A stretch of DNA of 64,000 nucleotides, taken from Caenorhabditis elegans. Lineage: Eukaryota > Nematoda > Chromadorea > Rhabditida > Rhabditidae. Below are positions 45,852 through 55,953 of the stretch, in pieces. Numbering within the stretch: the first letter of the stretch is position 1; every line of letters starts with the position of its first letter. The translations under genes were made by a program, and so were the position numbers. The stretch lies in NCBI RefSeq assembly GCF_000002985.6, contig NC_003281.10, positions 310,001 through 374,000 on the forward strand, read 5' to 3'. Below the pieces are notes generated by a model. That model searched no databases and had not been told where the DNA came from. It was given only the letters and a program-made list of their open reading frames with translations.

Positions 45852-46015
45852 CACGTGGTGTCAGAGTGACTCTTTTCGGTTTGATCTACGTAGATCTACA
45901 AAAAAAGCGGGAAAAGAGACGTTTTCGAGTTTTCAACTGATTTCGCATGGTTAAGGCCAAAAATTTCCGCATTTTTTGTAGATCAAACCGTAATGGGACA
46001 GTCTGACGCCACGTG
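45852..46015. mobile_element. CACGTGGTGTCAG-family MITE lacking its CRE centre
   Basis: Clear ends (CACGTGGTGTCAGAGTGACT and GTCTGACGCCACGTG). The middle has lost the TGACGTCA block after CGCATGGTTAAG. Confidence 0.85.
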
Positions 46016-46134
46016 TCAACTTAGAATTAGATAGCTCAACTGAACGTGTTACCACTATTGTTTTTCATTTTGAAACACTAGAAAATGTAACCCAGATTTA
46101 GTTACATAGACTAAAAAAACCTTTTATAATACTA

Positions 46135-46321
46135 CACGTTGTGTCAGAGTGTCCCATTTCGATTTGATCTACGTAGATCTAAAAAAAATGCGGGAGTTGA
46201 GACGCAGAATTCTCAACTGATTTTGCATGGTTAAGAAAGTGCTGACGTCACATGTTTTTGGGAAAAAAATTCCCGCATTTTTTATAGATCAAACCGTAAT
46301 GGGACAGCCTAGCACCACGTG
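46135..46321. mobile_element. CACGTGGTGTCAG-family MITE
   Basis: Ends CACGTTGTGTCAGAGTGTCC and CAGCCTAGCACCACGTG. The centre is GTGCTGACGTCACATG. Confidence 0.85.
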
Positions 46322-47119
46322 ATACTAGTTAGTAACTACCGAATTATAATCTAAAAATCCAAACTGACCGCAAAAAACAAATTTAATACATAAACCTTTT
46401 GCAAGTTTCTAAAAAATGAGTTACGGGTTTTCAAAAATTTCAAAACTTATTTCCGAATAAAATTGTGACGTCACCCTCATTACGACACAATGAAACTCAC
46501 GAGTGACGTCACTATTCCTCGCAAATCTCTTGCGGTTATTATAGGTCTTCGCATTTATTCTCAAATTTTTTTCTAAGGACCATCGAATATTGTTAAAATA
46601 TCAAATTTATCTGGAAAACAGAAAATTTCAATTTTTTCCAGCAAAACTTTGAAGGTTCTGGGCAAAATTCACTCAGCTCAAAAATCGAACATTTTTTCAC
46701 TTTTCACATTCTAGCCGATATTGATAATTGTTAGTTAGATTTTTTAAAAATTATGAAGACCTCAATTTTTCCAGATTTTTCAAATTTAGAATCCGATGTA
46801 TTATAAATACCTCCCTATAAGGAAATATCAACTTAATATACGATATTTCTTCTTTGAGGACCACAGAAACACACGACTACCTCATTTTTCAAAAATTTGA
46901 CGTCACGCATGTTTCTGAACAGAAATTTCAATGCAAAAAGGTTGTGACGTCACACTTGTAGGGGGTGCGACGTTCACCTGTATTCAGGTGGACCTTTCGT
47001 ATTTTGACCTCTAAAAATTGCGGCAGCTGTTACACGGTACATACTGTGAGATTCTAGTGGAAAATTTGTGTGTCAATTTTCCAACTGTGAATTTTCAGAT
47101 AATTTTCAGAACCGTACAC

Positions 47120-47269
47120 CTGGAGCAAAAATGCGGCATTTTTTTTGCCCAACAAAAATGTGACGTCAGCACACGTTCTTAACTATGTCAAATCAGTTAA
47201 GAACTCTGCGTCTCTTCTCCTCCAATTCTCGTAGATCAAACCAAAATAAGACACTCTGACACCTGCGTG
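47120..47269. mobile_element. CACGTGGTGTCAG-family MITE, eroded left end
   Basis: The right half is intact (CGTAGATCAAACCAAAATAA, GACACTCTGACACCTGCGTG) and the centre is TGTGACGTCAGCACAC. The left terminal block is missing or unrecognisable. Confidence 0.7.
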
Positions 47270-48274
47270 TTGTCCTGGAACCTTAAAAAACCAAAACTAA
47301 TGACCTTCAAAATTTCTGGCCTCTACAGATATATTTCAGGACAAATACTAATACTATGTTTTTTATTGGCAATGCATCAATGTTCTTCAAAAAGTTGTGT
47401 ATCAAAGGAAATGGTATCTTATCAATCATAAATGAACGTTGTTAAATTTGGGTACGGCTGATAACGGAGAAAAAAACGCAAATGGTGAAAACCTATGGTT
47501 ACTGTATTTCCTGTTAGTACACTGTTACCTAACTGCAAAAAAACCAGAAGCAAAAAATTAAAATAAAAACCTCATCAGTGTCTAGTATTACCAAGTGTAA
47601 ATTGTCAAAGCTTCCAAAATCTAAAAAATGTCAAAAAATATGCCGAATTGTGGTTCTACAGGTTATCCCATCAATTTCGGCGGAGAATCACCCAATTTTT
47701 TTCTATCAAATGAATTTTCAACTGCAGAACTATGAAAAAAACCGACTAAAAATAGATGAGCTAAAAAAATTAATTCCACATACAAATAACGGGTATCATG
47801 ATACAAACAATTTGCAGCCGTTTTAATTTACAGGAGTTGTCAAAATGTTCCAAAAATTAACAACATGGATCTCAAAAAGTACCTAGATCTATTTCAAATA
47901 TCCAGAAGCCCACTTGGTACCGGACGGGTCGCTGTCAATCTAACAATCTAGTCACAAGAAACTGAAATTTGCAACAAAAAACCATTGAAAAACCTTTCAG
48001 AAAAAGTAAAAATTTCCAAAACTTGTTAAAAAATCATTTTCCAATTTTTTTACTGTACCTTCTGAAATATGAAAATGTAAATTTCAAATCAAAGTAACTA
48101 AAATCTGCAATTTTTTTTTAATTTTTCGTTCGAAAACTCTATTAAAAATAATGCGTGAAAATTTGCACTTCATATTCAAAATTTAAGTTTTTAGATTAAA
48201 AATTTTTTTAGAGAATTTAAGAATTTCCAAGAACTTATTCAAGTGATGTTGCAAAACGTATTTACATGCAAGTA

Positions 48275-48341
48275 TGACGTCACAACTGTATTAAAATACA
48301 TGTTTTGATGTATTTTAATACAGTTGTGACGTAATTTTTAC
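48275..48341. repeat. Short perfect hairpin with TGACGTCA shoulder
   Basis: GTCACAACTGTATTAAAATA and its complement TATTTTAATACAGTTGTGAC are separated by about 12 bases. Each arm carries or borders a CRE-like TGACG word. Confidence 0.85.
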
Positions 48342-49007
48342 ACACTTTTTCATTTTCCGACACTACGTGAATAACCTCATAATTCAAAATTCGGCTCAAA
48401 GGAACTTTCAGAAAGACTCTTAAAAATGTTGAAAAATTAGGACTACTGCAGGATTACTGTAGTTTAGGAAAATTGAGGGTATAGGGATTGGTGGTAGTAG
48501 ATATATATGGTCGGAGTACAGTAGTAGGTAGTCCTGTAGGGGAACTGTAGTAGTCGGATAAATTAGAAATCAGATAATTTACTAAAACTATGTAGTTGAT
48601 CATGGTTGTGACTGTTTACAGAGTGATTATAGTTTGAAGGCAAGACGTACAAAACTGATATATACCGGTCAAAGCAAAATTAACCTGGTCTATGAAATTA
48701 TATTTGCAAAAAAAAAAGGTTTTTTTTGGAATGTATGCATTTCAGTATTCGTTAAGTGATTTTTCCGTTGTACAGCAATGATAAGAATTTTAAAAAATTG
48801 TAAAAAAAAACTAAATCGAATGAAAATAGTACTGTCCATAATATAGCCCCCTATGCAATTGGAAATATTTCAGAGATCAACTAGAACCTTCCACTGGTGC
48901 AATGAGCATTTGAAAGCGGGGTTTAAGTTTTACGGATAAATTATTTTTTGTTGAATATTTTTGCGTGCAACACCGTATTTTGGAAAATCCCAATTTATAA
49001 TACTCAC

Positions 49008-50470
49008 CATAATTTGAACCTTCGCAGCTGTGATTTAACATGATGTTCGCATAACCAGCAATTGATGATCGTACCAACCTGAAATTATAATTATTTTAAT
49101 AGTCTATATTTTTAAATTTGCAGTAGCACTTCAATTCTGATAGGCCTGTCTTCAACTCAAATGTTTTTTTTTCAACCGCCCGTGTAAATATTTGAGAATT
49201 ATACGAAATGTGAATAGAGAGGCATTTTCACACCAATTACTATGTGTAAACTATTTTTTCATAATCAACTATCCAAAAAAAAAAAAACATTCGCCTGCTT
49301 CACAACCGGAAGAAAAATTATTTTTTATGTGAAGACGGCTGGGAAGAGCAAATTTTATTACTAGCAAATTTTTCAATTGTGCAGGCAGAAATCGTGAAAT
49401 CACATCTCCTTGATATTCGGTGAGCGGCAAATTCGGCAAATTTCAATTTCCAAATTTTCGGCTAATGACGATTTGACCAATTTGCAGAACACCTCTCTAT
49501 GGGTTAGATAAGGGGTTGGCTGGGTACCGATTTTTTTCCGGAAAATCGGCAAATTGCCGGAATTGAAATTTTGGAGAAACCGGCAAATCTGCGAATTACC
49601 GATTTGCCGAATTTGCCGAAAAACGGCAATTGCCGAAATTTTTTGGCAAATTGTGGTTTTGCACATTTTTTTTGTTGGAAGTGTCAGAATAGCAGTTTCA
49701 ATCGTTTTTAGTGTTTCCGTCTTATAAAAAATCCCTCTTAACATTACCGGCAAATTGATATCCGGCAAACGGCAAATCGGCAATTCGCCGGAATTGAAAT
49801 TTGCCGGCAAATTGACAAATTGCCGGAATTGAATTTTTTTGGCAAGTCGGTAAATCGGCAATTTGTCGGGGTTGAAATTTCCGGCAAAGTGACAAATTGC
49901 CCGAATTGAATTTTTTTTTGGCAAATCGGAAAATTGACGATTTGCGAAATATGAAAATTTCTGGAAAATCGGCAAACCAGCAAATTGCCGAAATTGAAAA
50001 TTTTTGGCAAATCGGCAATTCCGGTAATGCCGGTTTTGAAAACTTCCGGCAAATTGGCAATTCCGGTAATTGCCGGTTTTGAAAACTTCCGGCAAATCGG
50101 CAAACTGACAACTTGCCGGAATTTAAAATTTCCAGCAAATCGGCAAACCGACAGTGTGCCGGAATTTAAAATTTCCGGCAAATCGGCAAACCAGCAAGTT
50201 GCCGAAATTGAAAATTTCCGGCAAACCGGCACATCGGCTGGTTCCGGTGCCGTTTTTGATACAACTCGTAAAATCAGTTCATTTCTAGTTTGTGCCGTAA
50301 TCAAAAATTGTCAACTGACAGATTGTTCTTCCAAATATCTCCTGCATCAAGCTGAAGAGCTTCCAGATTCCTAAAAGAGCACTTGAAGCAGCGACCCAAT
50401 GTACTTTAGCCCCCTTCCTAATGATAGCTGTCAAGCATGAGTTGATGACAGAAACAGAGGAAGAGAAAAA
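49008..50470 (-). pseudogene. Possible orphan exon pair, unknown gene
   Basis: On the minus strand, 49078-49008 is a 71-base block with an excellent acceptor (TTTCAG/) and donor (/GTGAGT), coding SSIAGYANIMLNHSC in one frame. A second open block near 50440-50330, with a possible but weak donor, would join it in phase. NHSC recalls the SET-domain signature of SMYD-type proteins, but spacing is poor and no further exons are evident. It could be a decayed gene fragment or chance. Confidence 0.2.
49430..50245. repeat. CGGCAAATTGCCG dispersed-repeat block
   Basis: Dozens of copies of TTGCCGG, CCGGCAAATCGGCAAA and GAAATTTCCGGCAAATC in imperfect tandem and inverted order. Several overlapping antisense frames stay open for 130-230 codons only because the unit lacks stops. 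The same words recur at 51885-52040, 54340-54530, 54780-54865, 56215-56400 and 61165-61270. Confidence 0.9.
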
Positions 50471-50549
50471 GAAACAGCACAAAAAAGAGTGGAGGAAGCA
50501 AATCCAAGCGTATCCTCTAAGAAGATGTTTGCACTTCTTTTTCTGACGA

Positions 50550-50740
50550 CATGCCCATCACTTGCTCCATGAGAGGGGCGCATCTTCTCTTTCTTCTCTC
50601 TATCTCTTTCCCTCCTCGACTTTCTTTTTTTTTGCTTTTTTCGGGGCGCACAGAATCAGTCATCATCTTTACTTATGCCTTTTCTTTTTGCTTGTTTTTG
50701 CTTTACTTCAGTAGTCACTTTCTAAATTTCTTCGGTTAAC
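50550..50740 (+). promoter_or_regulatory. Pyrimidine-rich GC-spiked island, plus polarity
   Basis: TCTTCTCTTTCTTCTCTCTA followed by TCGGGGCGCACAGAATCAGT. This is a T/C-skewed stretch 5.2 kb upstream of the PLC-like gene start. Promoter role is a guess from composition. Confidence 0.3.
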
Positions 50741-52774
50741 TAATCAGACTTTTCTCGCAGTTCAAGGATCAACCTGGTCTAGGCTAATTAGGCAGTAGGG
50801 CAGCTTCGTCATTCCTGTTTTTGCTTTTAAACACGTGTATTCAGCTCGACCAACGCCTGGAAAAATTTCAAAAACGGCGGCAAAAAATATTTGGATTCGC
50901 CAAGAGGAATTTCACCGCAGCGCGTGCAAAAATGTCTGCATTTGCGCGTGACGGTGTTTGCACAAATTACACCGAATGGTCGAGCTGAAAACACGTGTTA
51001 AACTTTGGTTTAGTTCAGGTTTAATTATACATGTGTCATTTGGAAGAAGACTTTTTATAAAGGCATAGGAAAGTTTTTACAAAAAAAATTGGAAATTTGG
51101 CCACAGAAGAGCACTTGGAATCGGCAAAAAGTCGATCTACAAGGTTTTCAGTTTATTTTTCCATTAAAAATATATTTTCGCAGGCTATCGGTGATTTTAA
51201 GTGTCTAACATAAAAATAATAAAACATTCTGAATGCTTTTTCGGATCTTTTTGGAATAATTCGTTTATTATTTTTATCAACCAACTTGAAGAACCCCGTT
51301 CAGGTGTTTTTCAAAAATTCTATTTTTAGAGCAATTTTGCAGCCCTGGAAAATATTGACAAGTCAATTCCAATCACTAAAATTCTGAGAAAATTTTAAAT
51401 AACTTTGGAGCAATTTTGCTCGGGCTTGGAGTTTGAACTTTTTTTCAAATTTCAGATTAATTTTTTCAATATTTTGTAACTGAAGATATGTAGCAATAAG
51501 TTCTGGAAGTTTTTTTCGGTTTTTGTAGTACAGAATTCCTATTATTTTCAAGGTTTCTAGAGGTTATGGAAGCTTATCGGAAGCTTGTTATGAGAAAAAC
51601 TTGATTATAGATACTTTAAAAAATAAAAACTTCCAAAAATTCAATGTTGGAGCAATTTTACAGACCTCGAAAGTATTGAAAAAAAAACGATCTGAAAATT
51701 TTGAGCCTGACCGTAAAACTGCTCCAAAGTTGAACTTTGGCTAAAGGCTAAAGATGGGCAAACATTTCTGGAAACTTTTCGGAATTTTGTCTTTTTGAGG
51801 GAAAAACAATAAATTTTCGAAAATTGCCATGAAAAGTTTTCAGATTAATTTTTTTGCGAATTTTTAGTCCAAACTGCTCCCTTTTGGCGGCAAATTGCCG
51901 GAATTTAAAATTTCCGGCAAATCGCCGATTTGCTGAACTTGCCGAAAATTTTCGGCAAAATGTGGTTTTGCACTTTTTTTTTTGGAAATTTCAGAATCGG
52001 CAATTTGCCAGAATTGAAAATTTCCGGCAATTTGTCGAACTTTTTTTTTTGTAATTTTTGTGAAATGTCACTAAATACAATTTTCAAGTTAATTTTTTTT
52101 TAGGTAAAACCTAAAAAATACACATATTTCCTTTTTCCGTCTCAAAATAGAAGAAAGCATAGATGAAAAAATATCTCAAGTTTCTCGTGTTTAGGTCAGA
52201 ATTTCGTCTATTTTTAGCCTATTTTTTAAGATCAAATTCAACAGATTATAGACTAGAGCAGCAACTTTTAATCGCATCATTGCTCAGAACTTTGCTCTAC
52301 AACCTCCCCCCTGACAAGTGTTTTTTTCTTTTCTGGGGGAATTAGTTCAAACTTTCTTCTACTTTTAGTTCTTGGTTTGGTCTTTGAAAAGTCTAAAAAT
52401 AGGCTTACTTCTCGAGATACCAATCTTGCATCACAGTTTACGCAAAAAAAAACGCTCCTTGATCCGTGATTAGTAGGACTAGAAATCCAAAAACCAATAC
52501 CAACAAAGATATGGACGAATAATTAAAAATTTTTCAATTTGGGTTCCGTAAACTTATAGTCTATAGGTCTAACTTAAGTCTATAAGTTTTTTAACTTAAT
52601 TTAAAGTTATAGTATAGAACTGTGCTCAAGAAAATCCAGTTCAACTGTTAGAATTGTCTTTTACAACTGTTCATCTTCACACTAATTATATTAGGCCATT
52701 TCATCCAGAAATGTTTTTGGTCCTGGCCTTATTATTTTCATTAAAAAACATTTCAAACGTTTTTTGGGGAAAAA

Positions 52775-52970
52775 TGTTAAAGGAGGACTAACGGTTCGGA
52801 CAATTTTGAACTATATAACCCAAAATAGGCTCAAATGAACGAATTTCGCAATGGAAATTTTATAAAATCGTTTATGACGGTTCAAAATTTCAAAACAATT
52901 GCACTGATTTTAGCCAAAATCTCGAATTTTGTTATTAATGACCACCCTGTAAGAGCTATGTTCAAGACTA
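52775..52970. mobile_element. Fragment of the palindromic element seen at 61262
   Basis: GGAGGACTAACGGTTCGGAC, AATAGGCTCAAATGAACGAA and ACGGTTCAAAATTTCAAAA match the arm of the element in the PLC-like gene. Only one arm is present. Confidence 0.7.
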
Positions 52971-53224
52971 CACCAAAATTTTTTTCGAAACAGTGTTATT
53001 ATTTGGCCCACAGCCCGAGAAGTAGTACGAAATTTGTCTAATAACTAAACTCTCTAAAAAAAAATTAAGCCTTAAAATTTGAAATCTGAACACCAAAATG
53101 ACCAAAAAAACTCTCTACTTTTTGTAGGTGAAGTTTTTTTCCATAACTCGCGTCCAAACGATGGCGGTAGAGATATGGAACAAAAAAAATCAATCGAGTA
53201 TTTTTCCCCAAAAAGTCTTTGCAA

Positions 53225-53335
53225 TGTTAAGCTTAAGCTAAGCCTCAGCCTAAAACTTAGCCTAACCCCAGAGCCTAAGACTAATCTCCAGCCTTAGCCT
53301 AGGCCTAGGTATAAGCCTACACCTAAGCCCATCCA
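53225..53335. repeat. Degenerate telomere-like GCCTAA tract
   Basis: AAGCTAAGCCTCAGCCTAAA, CTTAGCCTAACCCCAGAGCC and TTAGCCTAGGCCTAGGTA are successive near-copies of GCCTAA (TTAGGC on the other strand), the nematode telomere unit. It is too degenerate to be a recent telomere insertion. Confidence 0.6.
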
Positions 53336-53562
53336 AATTTGCAGACACGACCGACTAGGGTTGGTAGTTCAGAAGGTTCAGACTCACTATTTCCCACGGC
53401 TTAAGTCCTCTAGTATCCCATGTCACCGGATTTTTTCTCGTTTTTTAGTTTTTTTTTTTTTGAAGAAGCTAGAGGGGTCAAAAAGTTGTTCTTTTCGACG
53501 CCTCGAAACTTGCCAAAATCCAATCAGTGCCCGGCTTCTTCTTTTTTTTTCGACTTTTTGAC

Positions 53563-53579
53563 ACCCCCCCCCCCCCCCC
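53563..53579. repeat. Poly-C/poly-G tract
   Basis: About 17 C in a row on the plus strand, the second G-quadruplex-prone tract in the window. Confidence 0.9.
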
Positions 53580-55953
53580 ATCTTATTCTTCCCCATTCTA
53601 AGCTTGAAGCACTTTAATCTTTTTTCTGTGTATTGACAAATGTGTGTGTGTGCTGGCGCATATTGTTAATCTGATCCCTGATAAAAAAAAATTTTTGGAT
53701 TTTTTTATTTTTGCCTTTTTTGAGCAGATATGACGGCATTTGTGATGAGCGTAATATTGATTTGAAAAACTCGAAAAAAAAACCAGTTTTTTGAATTTTT
53801 TTCATTATTTTTTGTGCTGCAGTAAAAACCCTTTTTGAATTTATTGTTTAAAAATCCCAAAAATTTAAAAAATTTATTTTTAGAAAAATAATGCTGAGCT
53901 TTTTTTTCACCTTTACCAGCTAACCTGATAAAACTTGAATAAAATCGATTTTTTCCTAATTTTGAAACTTTTTCCCGAAAAAAGGCTTATGTACTTCCCA
54001 ATGTCATATGTATGTACATAATTTACATGATCTACGTGACTTTCCAGTGGGAAAAGTGCAGTTTTTTGACATTTTTCTAATATTTTCAATTGGTTTCGTT
54101 AGTTTATTCGAAAAAAAATCTAGCAAAAAAACGAAAATTGTAACCGGAAGTTAAGTTTTCTTGTGCTCTTTTCCTGTGCACTTTTTTTTTTGAAAAGAAA
54201 GAAGATTTCCAAGCAAGATTTGAAAAAAAAACTGAACTTTAGTTCTGGAAAATCTAGTTTCAAATCTAAAAAAGATTGGTTCAGAAAACTTGTTTTATGA
54301 ACAAATGTTAAACTTGTAAAAAACTGAATAATTCAGTTGCCGAAAAATTTTGGTAATTCCGGCAATTTGCCGATTTGCCGGAATTTTTATTTTTGGCAAA
54401 TTTCCAATTGCCGATTTGCCAAAAATTGTTGACAATTGCCGTTATTCCGGCGAATTCGGCAAATTGGCAATTTGCCGAAAATTTGAATTCCGGCAATTTG
54501 CCGAATTGCCGGAAAAAATCGTTTTCCGCAAACCCTCCTTTGTAGTTTTTTTTCAAAATTACTGTAGTCGTACTGTAGGAATACTGTAGGATTACAGTAA
54601 TTTCAGAAAAAAAAGAATTTAGTCACTACTCGAGCGCTCAAAAAACTTCTGGAAAATTTAATAAACTTTTGGAACCTTTTGGAAAGTTCTGAAAAATTTT
54701 AAAAATCCCGAGAATTGTTGAAAAATGAAAAAAACGTTCCAATTTTCTTGAGCAAATTTCGACGTAATCAATGAAAAATTGGAAAATCGGCAATTGCCGG
54801 GTCACCGATTTGCCGGAAATTTTCGCTTCCGGCAGTTTACCGGTTCGCCGATTTGCCGCTCACCCCTGCTTTGTATTTCTGACTGTAAAAATTTCCCCCG
54901 AAAACCGTGAAAACCCCAGCAGGCGTCAGAGGAGGCGGAGGTGAGAGAAAGGCCTAAATTAGCATAGTTATGTTCAAATCAAATAGAGAAAGAAAGAGAG
55001 AAACTCTAATCTTTTCCTCTTTTTCTCTCTTTCTTTTTTTTCTCCATTTGACATATGTTTTTCCAGTTTTTTATTTAATTTTCGCCCTCCTAAAAATACG
55101 CAAAAAAAATGAGAGGAAATGTCAGATTTCCTCTTGTTTTTCCAGCATCTTCATGACATTTTGATGAGTTTTTTTGCTTGTCTGCGTGCAGTAATTCTTT
55201 TTTAGTTTAGATTGTTTAGTTCTTGACAACTACTTCTATTAAATTAGAAAAAAATTAAGGAAAAATTAATTTCCAAAATGTTTGAAAAACTGAAATTTTA
55301 TTTTGAAAAATTTAAAATTGCCAAAACTTTCTCAATTTTTTTTTCAAATTTTTGAGTAAAATTGCCCAAACTTGTGGAAAACTGTTTCGAAAAAAGCTTT
55401 TGTTTTCTTTTTGGTAAAAATTTTTACAAAAAAACCGTGAAAAGATATTTTTGAAATTTTTTCCTAGGTAAAACTTAATTTTTCATTGAAACTGCAATTT
55501 TCTCCGTAAAAAAATCACTCTAGAATAGGAATACTTGACATAATTTTATATATTTCTACAAATTTTGAAGAAATTAATTGAATAATTTTTTTTGTTGAAT
55601 TTAAAAATATTGAATTTCTAGTTTTTTGAGAAATTTGAATTTTTATGACGGAGTTTCCGGTTTCATTGGAAATTTCCAATACAAATTTTTTGTTTTCAAA
55701 AAAAATGAATTTGGCTTAAAGTTTTATATTTTACTACTGACTATGGTTTTGGTGCTGAATCGAAAATTTTTTCACAAATTTTGAAAAATTATCATTTTTC
55801 GATATTTTAAAATATGGTAAATTTCAAAATTCGATAAAAAAAATGAATTAAAACTGTGATTTTTCTTCAAAATGTATATTTTTTGTATTTTCAAACTTAT
55901 CTAGTTGTACTAAATAAACAAATCTATTACCAAATTAATGTTTTCCAGAGCCA

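Larger units (their letters stand above)
46322..49007. other. Gene-poor interval
   Basis: AT-rich sequence with one MITE (47120-47269), a hairpin (48275-48341) and a diverged minisatellite fragment (48430-48560). I see no exon with both splice sites and a coherent frame. Confidence 0.5.
50741..55948. other. Gene-poor interval upstream of the PLC-like gene
   Basis: 5.2 kb of AT-rich sequence with CGGCAAATTGCCG blocks, a fragment of a palindromic element (52775-52970), degenerate TTAGGC words (53225-53335) and a C-tract (53563-53579). No convincing exon on either strand. It may serve as distal regulatory sequence or outron of the gene at 55949. Confidence 0.5.

Noticed and set aside
47578..47826. 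82-codon plus-strand frame
   Set aside because: Lys/Asn-rich, isolated, no splice partner, typical of AT-rich intergenic DNA.
49400..50304. 231-, 186- and 138-codon overlapping antisense frames
   Set aside because: They are translations of the stop-free CGGCAAATTGCCG repeat in three phases, with no splice signals or homology.
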